From: Planctomycetota bacterium
GTDB taxonomy: Bacteria > Planctomycetota > Planctomycetia > Isosphaerales > Isosphaeraceae
Assembly (NCBI GenBank): GCA_028291545.1
Contig: JAQGHR010000157.1
Coordinates: 1 to 64,000, forward strand
Length of the DNA: 64,000 nt
Direction: 5' to 3'
Shown here: one piece after another, positions 16,845 to 26,025 of the stretch
How positions within the stretch are numbered: position 1 is the stretch's first letter
Layout: the number at the start of each line of letters is the position of its first letter
Program-made: the position numbers and the translations under genes
Notes under the pieces: generated by a model
Told to the model about the DNA's origin: nothing
Databases searched by the model: none
The model's input: the letters and a program-made list of their open reading frames with translations, nothing else

Positions 16845-18236
16845 ATGGCGCGATTTCGGGCGCGGAAAACGGCGGCGGTGCTGTTCGTGCTCGGGGTGGC
16901 GCCGATGGTCACGTCCACCGCTCGGGCTGATCGCATCATGCTACGGGGCGGGGGCGAGATCAAAGGGATTGTCCTCAAAGATCCTTCCCAGCCGAAGACC
17001 GTCGTCATCCAAACGGCATCGGCGACGAAGCCGCTCACGTTCTCGCGGGATCAGGTTCTCTCGATCGTTCGTGAGCCGGGACCGCTTGACGACTACGTCG
17101 TGAATCGCGACACGGTTCAGGCCGTTGCCCAAGCTCAATACGATTTCGGTCTCTGGTGTGAGGAGCAAAAGCTCACCGGGCCGGCCCAGATCCATTACCA
17201 GAGGGCGATCACGATCGACCCCTTGTTCGGCCCCGCTCATAAAAAGCTGGGGCATGTCCTCCAGGGCACACGGTGGCTCACGTATGACGAGCAACGCGAA
17301 GCCCAAGGCCTGGTGAAAGTACGCGGCAAGTGGATTTCTCGGGTCGAGAAGGAGAAGCTGGATGCCAAGGAGGCGCTCTCGTCCGAGCAGGCGTCGTGGG
17401 CGTCCCGCCTGAAACTCCTCCGGCGCAAGCTTTACGACGATGACCGGACGATTCGAGAACAGGCGGAGAGCCAGATCGCCGCGATTCGCGATCCCGCCGC
17501 GGTTCCCGGCCTGCTCCACACCTTCGCCCGTGATAACGAGGCCGTGCGTATTCGACTTGGCGAACTTCTGGCCGCGATTGAAGGCCCTGAGGCGAGCGAA
17601 GCCCTCGTCTCCCTGATCCTGGCCGAGATGGACAACGACGTTCGGCAAACCATCCTCGACGATCTGGTTCGTCGTCGAGATAACGAGACGACGGTGCGGT
17701 TCGTCGCGGCTTTAAGATCCAAAGATCCCGTGGTCGTAGGCCGTGCGGCCTGGGCGCTGGCGGCCACGAAGAGTACGACCGCCGTTCCCAAGATGGTCGA
17801 GGCCCTTTTCCAGAGTGAAAAGCGGATGGTCATGGTGGATGTGCCCACGGCCTCGGGAGGGCTTTCTGGTTCGTACGGGTTCTCGCAGAATCTCTCGGGA
17901 GGGACATCCCTCCCAGGCGGAGCATCGCGGGGTTTCTCCACCATCGCATCCCAGGGTGTGCTGACCGGTGTTGCCATCGCCCCAGGCGCGATTGCCTATG
18001 GCGGCGGCTCGATCCCCGTGCCCGCAGGTTCCAACCCCGCTTCCAATTTTGGCCCGCCACCGACCCAATCCGTTCCTAGCAGGGTGACGGTCCATCAGCC
18101 GAACCTGGAGGTTCTGAAGGCGCTGGAGACGCTGACTGGTGTCAATTTTGGCTTCGACCAACCGGCCTGGCGTCGATGGATCGGCACCTCGTACCATCCT
18201 CAGACCGAGCCGCTCCGTCGGGTACCGCAACCGTGA
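16845..18236 (+). CDS. Exported HEAT-repeat protein
   Basis: A 463-residue protein with a signal peptide (residues 1-28, ending TARA). Residues 29-75 are beta-rich (IMLRGGGEIKGIVLKD, then TFSRDQVLSIV), like a small SH3-type exported module. Residues 85-170 hold a TPR-like helix pair and a region around WLTYDEQREAQGLVKVRGKW that is shared by many planctomycete proteins. Residues 190-325 are HEAT-like helical repeats (RDPAAVPGLLHTF, EASEALVSLIL). The Gly/Ser/Pro-rich stretch 335-430 is likely unstructured. GAGGGGGAA precedes the ATG. Probably a periplasmic scaffold; no enzyme signature. Its stop lies 56 bases before the next gene, so the two may be co-transcribed. Confidence 0.75.
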   Translation: MARFRARKTAAVLFVLGVAPMVTSTARADRIMLRGGGEIKGIVLKDPSQPKTVVIQTASATKPLTFSRDQVLSIVREPGPLDDYVVNRDTVQAVAQAQYDFGLWCEEQKLTGPAQIHYQRAITIDPLFGPAHKKLGHVLQGTRWLTYDEQREAQGLVKVRGKWISRVEKEKLDAKEALSSEQASWASRLKLLRRKLYDDDRTIREQAESQIAAIRDPAAVPGLLHTFARDNEAVRIRLGELLAAIEGPEASEALVSLILAEMDNDVRQTILDDLVRRRDNETTVRFVAALRSKDPVVVGRAAWALAATKSTTAVPKMVEALFQSEKRMVMVDVPTASGGLSGSYGFSQNLSGGTSLPGGASRGFSTIASQGVLTGVAIAPGAIAYGGGSIPVPAGSNPASNFGPPPTQSVPSRVTVHQPNLEVLKALETLTGVNFGFDQPAWRRWIGTSYHPQTEPLRRVPQP

Positions 18237-18292
18237 TCGTCTGAGCGTTTTCGTTCGAGGCGACTGTCCGGGGCAAGGAGGCCCACTTCGCG

Positions 18293-20809
18293 ATGTCGTA
18301 CCGCCGGGAACCTCTCGCCTTCGCCACGACGCTTCTAGCCCTGCTCGCGGGTTTCTTCCACGCGTCTCTGTTTGGTGGGAAAATTCTCAGCCCGGGCGAT
18401 GTCGTCTTCGCGACGGCCAGTTTTTCCGAGGGGCGCCACCTCGACTTTGAGCCCCAGAATCGGCTCTTGATGGACCCGGTTCTCCAGTTCCAACCCTGGC
18501 TCGAGTTCAACCGGACGGAACTGCGTGCGGGTCGATTGCCGCTGTGGAATCCCTATGCAGGTTGCGGGGCGCCACACCTGGCCAATGGCCAGAGTGCGGT
18601 CTTCGACCCCTTCCATCTCATCGCCTATCTTGGACGGTTGCCGGACGCGCTGGTGTGGATTGCCGCGTCGCGGCTGTTCGTCGCGGGATTTGGCATGTTC
18701 CTCCTGGCTCGTTCCTGGGGCTACTCACGAGTCGGCCGTTGGCTCTCCGGCCTGTGTTATCCCTTCTCCGGGTTCTTGATCGTCTGGCTCCTGTATCCCG
18801 TGACAAGTGTTGCCATCTGGATGCCCTGGCTGTTCCTGGCGACGGATCGCGTCTTGGACGGATCGCGCGGTCGCGACGTCGCTTTGCTGGCTTTGGTCGT
18901 CGGTGTCGTACTCCTTGCCGGGCATGTGCAAACGAGTGCGCATGTCTTGCTCGCAGTCGGAATCTACACGATCTGGCGTGTACTTCGGTCGAGGAGGATT
19001 GCGAGTGCAACCCGCTCCCAGGCTCCGCGTGGTGATGGCGCCTTGACGGTCCACGTGCGCGAGTCGGATGCGGAAACTGAAGGGCCGTTTCGGCCGCTTG
19101 GCGTTGGCGCCCTGACACGATGGTCGATGGGCATCGTTCTCGGAATCGGACTGGCCGCGATCGAGGTCGTCCCGCTCGCGACTTATCTGTCACGGAGTCC
19201 GGTCTGGTCCGATCGAGCGGCCGAGCGGATACCAATTCTCGGCGTTACGCGCCCGCGCGTGCTCGACGCCATGACAACCGCATTTCCTTATCTCTTCGGG
19301 AGTCAGAGGCGAGGACATCCGAATCTGGCGAAGGCCCTCGGGGTCCATAATTTGAATGAATCCGCCGGAGGATTCGCGGGGTTGGCCGCACTCGTGCTGC
19401 TTGCGCCGGCAGCATGGACGAGGCGCTGGCAGCATCCTCGCGTCCGCTTCCTGGTCGGTCTCGGAGTGTTCGGAGCGACGGCGGCGTTCGGCGTCTTCCC
19501 GGTCGCGAACTTGCTACGTGCCCTGCCGGTGCTGAACGTTGCGGATAATCGGCGCCTGACACTGTGGGTCGCGTTCACGTTGTCCATGCTCGCGGGCATC
19601 GGGATCGACGCGGTCGGCGCTTCCAGGAGGGATTGGAACTGGACCCTGTGGTCTCGAGTCCTGAGAGCTCTCGCGATCTTGTTTGTCATCGCGGCAGGCG
19701 CTGTCATCGCGGCCAAGAGTACGCTCCGACTGAAAGCGATCGCACACTACACGACGGTGGCCGAGCAGACTCCGGGTGCTGATCCCTCCAACTATCGCGA
19801 ACGTGCTGAGAGGCAGGTGCAGACTACGACCGGGTTCTTGCCGATCTATTATCTCATCGCGGCCGCCCACCTCGTCGTTCTCGCCTCGTTCCGTATCGGG
19901 TCGGCTCGTCCTTCCAGCCTTTTCGATCGAGAGGCAAGTGAGACCCCTGCTCCCGGCTCGGTGAGTCGCGTCGCCCTCGTCGGACTGATCGTCGTCGACC
20001 TGCTCTGTTTCGGCTACAACCTGAATCCCGCGATCGAGCGAATCGACCACCTTCCAGAGTCCTTGTTGATCGCCTATCTGAAGCGAGAGTGTCCGCCGCC
20101 GGCGCGGGTCCTCGGCATCGGTGCCGAATTGCCTCCGAATGTCTTGATGCGGTACGGTCTTGCCGACGCGAGGAACTACGACTCCGTCGAGTTATTGCGG
20201 AGCCTGGATTGGTTCGAGCCCTTGTATGAACCTGAACCAGGCCGGCCATCGCGAACGAGCCGGCGAGAGATTCGCTGGCAGGGCATCGTCCGCGCCCGTG
20301 ACCGACTTCGTCTCGCGGGAGTGGGGGCCGTCGTCTCTGCGACGCCGCCCCCTGACGAACTTTTCGACAGCGTTGCCCATGTCGGCAATGTCTGGATCGG
20401 GCGGTGGAATCCCGTGGCACAGGCCGGATTCAGCCCGATTCCGGGGCGGATCGACCTTGACCTCGGGCCCGATCTCGGCCAAGTTCAATGGGTGGCCGAG
20501 ACATTCGATCCCGGCTGGACGGCTGAGATCGATGGAAGACCGGCTAACGTGTTTCCGTATCTCAATGCGTTTCTGGCTGTCGAGGCGCCACCAGGCGCGA
20601 AGCGTGTCGTTTTCCGATATGCGCCAGGCGACGTGAAGATCGCGGCGATGGTCTCGCTCGGGGCCTTCTTCCTGATCGGAATTCTCGCTGGCGCAAGACG
20701 AAACATTCGAAAAACGGCAACTGAGGCTTGGAAGGCCCCGGCACGCCGGGTTAGAATCGAAATTACAACCTCCGCCCGGACACCTCGGCCCGGCTCTCTA
20801 TTCCACTGA
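18293..20809 (+). CDS. YfhO-like multi-spanning membrane protein
   Basis: An 838-residue polytopic membrane protein resembling the YfhO/GT-C type family. The N-terminal half has about ten hydrophobic helices. Right after the first helix comes a periplasmic loop with the family text VLQFQPWLEFNRTELRAGRL and PLWNPYAGCG, typical of YfhO proteins. The C-terminal third (about 590-790) is soluble and ends in a last helix (about 785-802). YfhO in Firmicutes glycosylates lipoteichoic acid; in planctomycetes the acceptor is unknown, so glycosyltransferase activity here is inference. AAGGAGG lies about 10 bases before the ATG at 18293. Confidence 0.8.
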   Translation: MSYRREPLAFATTLLALLAGFFHASLFGGKILSPGDVVFATASFSEGRHLDFEPQNRLLMDPVLQFQPWLEFNRTELRAGRLPLWNPYAGCGAPHLANGQSAVFDPFHLIAYLGRLPDALVWIAASRLFVAGFGMFLLARSWGYSRVGRWLSGLCYPFSGFLIVWLLYPVTSVAIWMPWLFLATDRVLDGSRGRDVALLALVVGVVLLAGHVQTSAHVLLAVGIYTIWRVLRSRRIASATRSQAPRGDGALTVHVRESDAETEGPFRPLGVGALTRWSMGIVLGIGLAAIEVVPLATYLSRSPVWSDRAAERIPILGVTRPRVLDAMTTAFPYLFGSQRRGHPNLAKALGVHNLNESAGGFAGLAALVLLAPAAWTRRWQHPRVRFLVGLGVFGATAAFGVFPVANLLRALPVLNVADNRRLTLWVAFTLSMLAGIGIDAVGASRRDWNWTLWSRVLRALAILFVIAAGAVIAAKSTLRLKAIAHYTTVAEQTPGADPSNYRERAERQVQTTTGFLPIYYLIAAAHLVVLASFRIGSARPSSLFDREASETPAPGSVSRVALVGLIVVDLLCFGYNLNPAIERIDHLPESLLIAYLKRECPPPARVLGIGAELPPNVLMRYGLADARNYDSVELLRSLDWFEPLYEPEPGRPSRTSRREIRWQGIVRARDRLRLAGVGAVVSATPPPDELFDSVAHVGNVWIGRWNPVAQAGFSPIPGRIDLDLGPDLGQVQWVAETFDPGWTAEIDGRPANVFPYLNAFLAVEAPPGAKRVVFRYAPGDVKIAAMVSLGAFFLIGILAGARRNIRKTATEAWKAPARRVRIEITTSARTPRPGSLFH
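20728..20757 (+). promoter_or_regulatory. Candidate promoter of zinc-ribbon-like gene
   Basis: TTGGAA (20728-20733), an 18-base spacer, then TAGAAT (20752-20757), within the end of the YfhO-like gene. Leader about 60 bases. Confidence 0.3.
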
Positions 20810-20822
20810 GGATGCGACGCTG

Positions 20823-21137
20823 ATGGTCCACTTCACGTGTGATCTGTGCGGCAAAGACTTGGCCCCATGCGGCGAGCCGCGCTTCGTGGTCAAGATCGCG
20901 GCCTATGCGGGTTACGACCCGAACCAGATCACCGAAGACGATCTCGACGAGGATCACATGGAGGCCGTCGCCCAGATCCTCCGTCGCGAGGAAGCCGAGG
21001 GCGCTCTCTCCTCCGACTTAGACGCACCTGCGTTCAAAGGGTTCCGTTACGACCTCTGCTCCGATTGCCACGGCCGGTTCATCAAGGACCCGCTCAATCG
21101 GGACACGATGAAGATCCTGAATTTCAGCGAGAATTGA
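20823..21137 (+). CDS. Small conserved protein with two CxxC pairs
   Basis: A 104-residue cytosolic protein of unknown function. Two Cys pairs, CDLCGKDL (residues 6-13) and CSDCHGRF near residue 80, could together bind one zinc ion. Between them lies an acidic helical stretch (ITEDDLDEDHMEAVAQILRR). It begins 13 bases after the stop of the YfhO-like gene. Homologues are, as far as I recall, typical of planctomycetes, but no role is known. Confidence 0.7.
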   Translation: MVHFTCDLCGKDLAPCGEPRFVVKIAAYAGYDPNQITEDDLDEDHMEAVAQILRREEAEGALSSDLDAPAFKGFRYDLCSDCHGRFIKDPLNRDTMKILNFSEN

Positions 21138-21746
21138 GCGCGGAGCGCCACGGCTGAGCTTCATCAAAGGCCGTCGGGATGAATGAATCTCCGACCGAGA
21201 AGCCGGATCAGATTGTTCGCGATGTTTCGCCCGGGAAACTCATCGTATGTGGCGGGGCGATAAGATTCGCGAGTTCGTACCAGCGGCCGGGGATGACCCT
21301 CGATCTGGCGAGCACGCCAGATGATACCAGCAATCACTGACGACGACCTTGTTGGGCCTTCACCCACCTGCCAGGGTACTGCTCGCATTGGGTCACGTTT
21401 GCATGCCTGTTACCATTCTTGATAAGCTGGGCGTGCATCGAGTGCTTGCCCTCGTGGATGCGACACCCATCGCATCCGAGCCGGGAGCACGACACTCGCT
21501 GTTCTTCAACGGCTTCCTCGTGATCGTGTTCAACGGCTCCATCGTCGCGTTCTACTATCACGCCGCCTCGGTGGCGGAACGGAGCGCTCCGTGGGCCGCC
21601 TTCAAGGTGGAGGCCCTGCTTGCCTACTGGGCGGGACTCTTGATGTGAATGCCGCGGCTAAACTGGCCCGGGGCCGATCCAACTCGGCGGCTTCGGGTGG
21701 AGTCATCATTGCGGCTAAGATATGGCCGGCCGAATCGTAGCGCGTC
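21138..21746. other. Intergenic region with one doubtful small frame
   Basis: About 610 bases between convergent genes. A plus-strand frame from ATG 21403 to 21648 (81 residues) has a hydrophobic middle (FFNGFLVIVFNGSIVAFYYH) but no ribosome site and no known match. I see no RNA gene, repeat or strong hairpin. Confidence 0.3.
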
Positions 21747-23186
21747 CTACTTGATCATGAAGAACAGCACGTTCGTGACGGCGGAAACACCAAGCAGGAT
21801 CGCAAGCACCGCGATGACGGTCGAGCGCGAGTTGACGATTGCCGCCATAGCTTGCTTCTCCGTCTCGGACGCTCCGCCACCGCCACCGGAGTGGCCGGCA
21901 ACACCTTCCTCCAGGTCTCCTTCCGCCAGGTTGGCCAGGGAGTCGGACTTCTTGGCGGCGATCATGGGCGTCTCGCCCTGAACGAGGCACTTCAGGTCGA
22001 GTATGAGGTCTTCCGGGTTGCGATAGCGGTTCTCGCGATTCTTGGCCATCATCGTTTCGACGACCTCGCCGATGCCGGATGAGAGCCGGGTGTTCAGGTG
22101 GTCGGGAGGCGTGAGGATCACGTTCTTGTCAACGTGCTTCTTCATCACGTCGTTGGGCGTTTCCCCGGTGTAGGGAACCTGGCCGGTCACCATGTGATAG
22201 AGGGTGGCGCCCAACCCATAAATGTCGGCGCGAATGTCGACATCGACCTGGCCTCGAACCTGCTCCGGACTGATGTAGTAGGGAGTTCCGATCGCCATGC
22301 CAGCCTCCGACATCGCCCACTTTTCATCGGCGGTCGGACGGGCGAGACCAAGGTCCGCGAGCTTGACGTTGCCATCCTTCGTCAAGATCACGTTCTCCGG
22401 CTTGACATCGCGGTGGATCAATCCACGTGTGTGGGCATGGGCCAGCGCTTCGGCAACGGCGAGGACGATCTTGAGGGCAACCTTCTCATCGAAGATCTTG
22501 CCCTTTTCGAGCAAGTCCTTGATCGTCTCTCCTTCGATGTACTCCATCACGAAATAATGATGGTTGGCGACCTCTCCGGCATCGATCACGCCGACGATAT
22601 TGTTGTGCGAGAGCTTGGCGGCAATCTCCGCCTCGCGGCGGAACCGCTTGATGAATTCTTTGTTCTGCGCCAGGGCGTCGAGTAAGACTTTCACCGCGAC
22701 GACGCGGTTCACGCTCGCCTGCTTTGCCTTATAGACGAGGCCCATGGAGCCTTTACCGATGCGTTCCAGGATCTGGTAGCCGGGGACCTCGAATTTCTTC
22801 TCACCATCGGTCCCAACTTCCTGAACGATCCGGCGCGCCTGACTCGCGGTCAGCGCCTTGGCTGCGACGAGCACTTCCAGGAGGCTCGGAGCAATGGCCT
22901 GCTCCTTTTCCTTCGCGGCGGCGATCTTCGATCGCTGGGCCTTGCAGTGGTTGATTTCCTCAAGGGTCGCCAGACCGCGCCGGATAATTGTGCGTTCGAG
23001 GTTCGTGTCGTTAATCGCGGACAGGCCCTTCGGGTCGCTTCGGGCCTTCGCGTCGCTCTTGGCTGCGGGCGTCGCGGTAGCGGCCTTGACCGGCGGCTGA
23101 GAGACCGGGGCGGGAGGTGGCGAGGACGGGCCCGACGTCGGGGGCGTGCCCTTCGCTGGCGGATTGCTCTCGACCGAAGTGGCCAT
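21747..23186 (-). CDS. Membrane-anchored serine/threonine protein kinase
   Basis: A 479-residue eukaryote-like (Hanks-type) kinase. Residues 1-55 are Pro/Ala-rich. Residues 60-128 form a helical module (LERTIIRRGLATLEEINHCK) also found in front of other planctomycete kinases. The kinase domain spans about 136-410: glycine loop GKGSMGLVY, ATP-binding Lys166, catalytic HRDVKPEN (258-265, Asp260), DLG in place of DFG (278-280), and SPE. One membrane helix near 457-477 is at the extreme C-terminus, so the kinase faces the cytoplasm and there is almost no external sensor. ATG at 23186 follows GGGAG; the frame is open to 23390 but lacks a ribosome site there. Confidence 0.88.
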   Translation of the reverse strand: MATSVESNPPAKGTPPTSGPSSPPPAPVSQPPVKAATATPAAKSDAKARSDPKGLSAINDTNLERTIIRRGLATLEEINHCKAQRSKIAAAKEKEQAIAPSLLEVLVAAKALTASQARRIVQEVGTDGEKKFEVPGYQILERIGKGSMGLVYKAKQASVNRVVAVKVLLDALAQNKEFIKRFRREAEIAAKLSHNNIVGVIDAGEVANHHYFVMEYIEGETIKDLLEKGKIFDEKVALKIVLAVAEALAHAHTRGLIHRDVKPENVILTKDGNVKLADLGLARPTADEKWAMSEAGMAIGTPYYISPEQVRGQVDVDIRADIYGLGATLYHMVTGQVPYTGETPNDVMKKHVDKNVILTPPDHLNTRLSSGIGEVVETMMAKNRENRYRNPEDLILDLKCLVQGETPMIAAKKSDSLANLAEGDLEEGVAGHSGGGGGASETEKQAMAAIVNSRSTVIAVLAILLGVSAVTNVLFFMIK

Positions 23187-23578
23187 GGGGACGTCTCCCA
23201 GAGGACATGCGGACCAAACGCGAGCGGACCAATCGCGATGGGCACGAGGCAAGTACCGGGCCGATCTGTGCGGTATCCGAGGTCGGATGGTCAGCGTAGG
23301 ATGTGAACGAACGCCGAAAACTCTATGGTCATATTGTGTCCAGACGGGCTTCATGAACGCTACCCCCCACTCGGCAGGGGGATGACTCAATTCCTAACGC
23401 TCCCGCGCGGCCGATGTGACACCGGGCGAGTTCCGTCCGCCGCTTGTGACGGCGTCGGTCGCTCGCTACAATCTCTGGAGACATTCGCGAGCCTGAGAAG
23501 TCCGTCGTCCACCTGTCGCAGGGGCTGGGATCAGACGTAGGCCGCGGTCCGAATCGAAGCAAAGGCGGAGACGCGGCC
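23187..23578. other. Divergent promoter region
   Basis: 392 bases between the kinase gene (minus) and the LeuB-like gene (plus). It contains the LeuB-like promoter candidate at 23444-23472. No gene seen. Confidence 0.4.
23444..23472 (+). promoter_or_regulatory. Candidate promoter of LeuB-like gene
   Basis: TTGTGA (23444-23449), a 17-base spacer, then TACAAT (23467-23472), 4/6 and 5/6 to sigma70 consensus. Leader about 100 bases. Confidence 0.45.
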
Positions 23579-24688
23579 TTGTCGACCATCGGTGTGATCG
23601 CGGGAGACGGGGTCGGACCCGAAGTCGTCCGTCATGGACTGGCGGCGCTCGATGTGGTCGCCCATCGCCACGGATTGGTGTTCGATCGCGTCCCATTCGA
23701 TCTCGGCGCCGAGCGATATCTGAGGACCGGTGAGGTTCTGCCCGACTCCGTGATGGAGGAGTTGCGAAAGTGCGACGTCCTCTATCTCGGCGCCGTCGGC
23801 GACCCGCGAGTCCCTCCCGGAGTCCTGGAGAAGGGGCTACTTCTCAAGCTCCGATTCGGGTTCCACCAGTACATCAATCTCAGACCGGTGCGGCTGTATC
23901 CGGGCGTCGAGACGCCGATCAAGGGGAAGGGACCGAGCGACATCGATATGGTCGTCGTTCGTGAAAACAACGAGGACCTTTACGTCGGCGCCGGCGGCTT
24001 CACCTACAAGGGGACGCCGGAGGAAGTGGCGATCCAGACCTCGATCAACACCCGAGCGGGCGTGGAACGGTGCCTGCGATACGCGTTCAATCTCGCCAGA
24101 ACTCGCGCCGTCGCCCGGGTCTTCGGAGCGCTCTCTCAAGCGGACCGGGATTCCGGGAAGAGAGGGCAGGTCACCCTGGTGGCGAAGACGAACGTCCTGA
24201 CGTTCGCGCACGACCTCTGGATGCGGGCCTTCACCGAAGTTTCTCGTGACTATCCCGAGATCAAACCGGATTATAATCACGTCGATGCGTGCTGCATGCG
24301 CATGGTCACGAACCCCGAGCGCTACGACGTGATTGCGACGACGAATATGTTCGGCGACATCATCACCGACCTGGGCGCGGTGCTCCAGGGCGGGATGGGG
24401 CTCGCGGCTTCGGGGAATTTGAATCCCGACCGGACCGCGCCGAGCATGTTCGAGCCGGTACACGGCTCCGCGCCCGACATTGCGGGCAAGGGAATCGCCA
24501 ACCCGATCGCGGCGATCCTGTCGGCCGCCATGATGCTCGATCATCTCGAAGCTGCGGCCGCCGCCGACGACTTGCGTCGGGCGGTGGCTCAGGTCCTGAA
24601 CTCGAAAGGGCCACGAACCCCCGATCTTGGCGGGACGGCGACCACGAACGACGTGGGAAACGCCGTCCTCGCGGCACTCGGCGGTTGA
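23579..24688 (+). CDS. leuB: 3-isopropylmalate dehydrogenase-type enzyme (LeuB-like)
   Basis: A 369-residue enzyme of the isocitrate/isopropylmalate dehydrogenase family, which oxidises and decarboxylates 2-hydroxy acids with NAD. Motifs: [12 protein letters not shown] at the start, [10 protein letters not shown] (substrate arginines), [16 protein letters not shown], and [19 protein letters not shown] (Mg-binding Asp residues). NAD-binding [20 protein letters not shown] follows. The substrate loop is closest to the LeuB of actinobacteria, so leucine biosynthesis is the best guess; isocitrate, homoisocitrate or tartrate are alternatives. The start appears to be TTG at 23579, preceded by GGCGGAG. 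No other leu genes are near. A 12-bp hairpin overlaps the stop codon. Confidence 0.82.
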   Translation: MSTIGVIAGDGVGPEVVRHGLAALDVVAHRHGLVFDRVPFDLGAERYLRTGEVLPDSVMEELRKCDVLYLGAVGDPRVPPGVLEKGLLLKLRFGFHQYINLRPVRLYPGVETPIKGKGPSDIDMVVVRENNEDLYVGAGGFTYKGTPEEVAIQTSINTRAGVERCLRYAFNLARTRAVARVFGALSQADRDSGKRGQVTLVAKTNVLTFAHDLWMRAFTEVSRDYPEIKPDYNHVDACCMRMVTNPERYDVIATTNMFGDIITDLGAVLQGGMGLAASGNLNPDRTAPSMFEPVHGSAPDIAGKGIANPIAAILSAAMMLDHLEAAAAADDLRRAVAQVLNSKGPRTPDLGGTATTNDVGNAVLAALGG

Positions 24689-24709
24689 TCCGGAAGAGGA
24701 TCAACCGCC
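24680..24709 (+). terminator. 12-bp hairpin overlapping the LeuB-like stop codon
   Basis: GGCGGTTGATCC (24680-24691) pairs perfectly with 24698-24709 around GGAAGA. The stop codon TGA (24686-24688) lies inside the stem. Confidence 0.5.
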
Positions 24710-24791
24710 AGGTCGCCAGATCCGCCAAGGCTAGAATTGGAAGGCATCTTCTCCTCTTTCTTCCCTTGGCGTCTCGGCGACCTGGCGGTTC
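24703..24791. repeat. Imperfect inverted repeat between LeuB-like and HNH genes
   Basis: AACCGCCAGGTCGCC near 24703 pairs with GGCGACCTGGCGGTT near 24777-24791, and CCGCCAAGG with CCTTGGCG further in. The loop is AT/CT-rich. It resembles the element at 37535-37590, which has the same CCGCCAGG / CCTGGCGG ends and a similar loop. The two may be copies of one small intergenic palindromic repeat. Confidence 0.55.
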
Positions 24792-24815
24792 CTTTACTCC
24801 GGGAGATCGTAGTCC

Positions 24816-25448
24816 ATGAGCCTTGCAGCCAGCCCCGGCCTGGATGCTAGCGTCCTGGTCTTGAACAAGCTCTATATGGCCGTCCAGGTCATCTCGGCCC
24901 GACGTGCCTTCTGCCTCCTCTTCAAGGATCTGGCCGAGGTTGTCACCCTGGACGACGGCCATTATCAATCCTACGACTTCCATTCCTGGCGTGAGGTTTC
25001 CGCGGCCCGAGCCCGATTCAAGGACCCGGACGACGACTACGTCCGCACCGTCCACTTCGAGATCCAGGCTCCCCGCGTGATCCGCCTCTTCGGTTACGAC
25101 CGCCTTCCGAAACAACGGGTCAAGTTCAACCGGCGCAACATCTTCGCCCGCGACGGGAATCGCTGCCAGTATTGTGGCAAGAAGTTCGCAACCTCGGAAC
25201 TGAGCCTCGACCACGTGATGCCCCGATTTCGTGGCGGCGAGGCGACGTGGGAGAATATCGTCTGCGCCTGCCTCAGGTGCAACGTGAAGAAGGGCGGTCG
25301 TACTCCTCGGGAAGCCAACATGAAACTCTTCCGCGAGCCCGTGCGACCGAAGACATCGCCGGTTCTCAGTCTCAAACTGTCGCACAGAAAATATGAGAGC
25401 TGGAAGACGTTCCTGGACAACGCCTACTGGTCGGTGGAATTGAGCTGA
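24816..25448 (+). CDS. HNH endonuclease family protein
   Basis: A 210-residue protein with an HNH nuclease domain at about residues 110-165. It has RDGNRCQYCGKKF (first Cys pair), LSLDHVMPRFRGG (the DH of the active site), WENIVCACLRCNVKKGG (Asn and second Cys pair). The N-terminal 100 residues (VLVLNKLYMAVQVISARRA, then FCLLFKDLAEVV) are a conserved lead-in seen in a widespread group of HNH proteins in planctomycetes and cyanobacteria. These are not restriction enzymes of a known system and usually stand alone, as here. Role unknown; DNA repair or nicking is a guess. The ATG follows GGGAGATCGTAGTCC. Confidence 0.86.
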   Translation: MSLAASPGLDASVLVLNKLYMAVQVISARRAFCLLFKDLAEVVTLDDGHYQSYDFHSWREVSAARARFKDPDDDYVRTVHFEIQAPRVIRLFGYDRLPKQRVKFNRRNIFARDGNRCQYCGKKFATSELSLDHVMPRFRGGEATWENIVCACLRCNVKKGGRTPREANMKLFREPVRPKTSPVLSLKLSHRKYESWKTFLDNAYWSVELS

Positions 25449-25534
25449 CGGCCGCTCCGAGCGTCTTCCGAGAAGACCCGGCACGATCGAACAATCGCGT
25501 CGATAGGCGGACATTTCGGGGCGGAAAATCGGCG

Positions 25535-25885
25535 ATGAGTACCTGCGTGATCCCCGTCTTTCTGACATTCGCGCTCCTCGAATCGTCGAGTGGCCTCGCG
25601 GAAGTACCAGCCAAGCGCATCGTTGGGCGTTGGCTCTCACAGGATGCCGACCGTCAACCGCTCGTCTTCGAGAACGACGGCCGTTTCGAGTACGGATTCG
25701 CGAAGAAGGACGGCGAGTGGATCATGGCGAAGGGCACGTACACGATCTCGATGGAAGGCAAGATCGTGGCGAGTGCGAGATCGGGGGGCGTCACCCTCGG
25801 CCTCCGATACACACTCAAGGATGACGTGGTACACGGCCCCAGGGGGCCGGACCCGAAGATGCAATGGAGGCAGGAGGAGCGCTGA
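25535..25885 (+). CDS. Small exported beta-rich protein
   Basis: A 116-residue protein with a short signal peptide (residues 1-22, ending GLAE). The mature part reads like a small lipocalin-like or META-type sheet domain: IVGRWLSQDADRQPLVFEND, then GRFEYGF, GTYTISMEGKIVA, LGLRYTLKDD. This G-x-W plus alternating strand pattern is common in small exported planctomycete proteins. No catalytic residues can be named. It stops 140 bases before the export-operon adaptor gene and may or may not belong with it. Confidence 0.6.
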   Translation: MSTCVIPVFLTFALLESSSGLAEVPAKRIVGRWLSQDADRQPLVFENDGRFEYGFAKKDGEWIMAKGTYTISMEGKIVASARSGGVTLGLRYTLKDDVVHGPRGPDPKMQWRQEER

Positions 25886-25942
25886 GTTGTGGAGACAGGG
25901 GAGTTCGAGTTCTCAACCTTCGCCGACACGCGCGAACCCGCA

Positions 25943-25971
25943 TCGACGACATTGTGACGGTCGGGTACAAT
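25943..25971 (+). promoter_or_regulatory. Candidate promoter of the export operon
   Basis: TCGACG (25943-25948), a 17-base spacer, then TACAAT (25966-25971). The leader to the adaptor ATG is about 50 bases. Confidence 0.45.
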
Positions 25972-26025
25972 CTTAGTTGGTTCGGAGCCGCCACGTCTCG
26001 TTCCCCGGCCGGCACACGAGGGCGG

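Noticed and set aside
21403-21648. Small plus-strand frame with a hydrophobic centre
   Set aside because: No ribosome site, no known relative, and the surrounding DNA gives no support. Described only within the intergenic entry.
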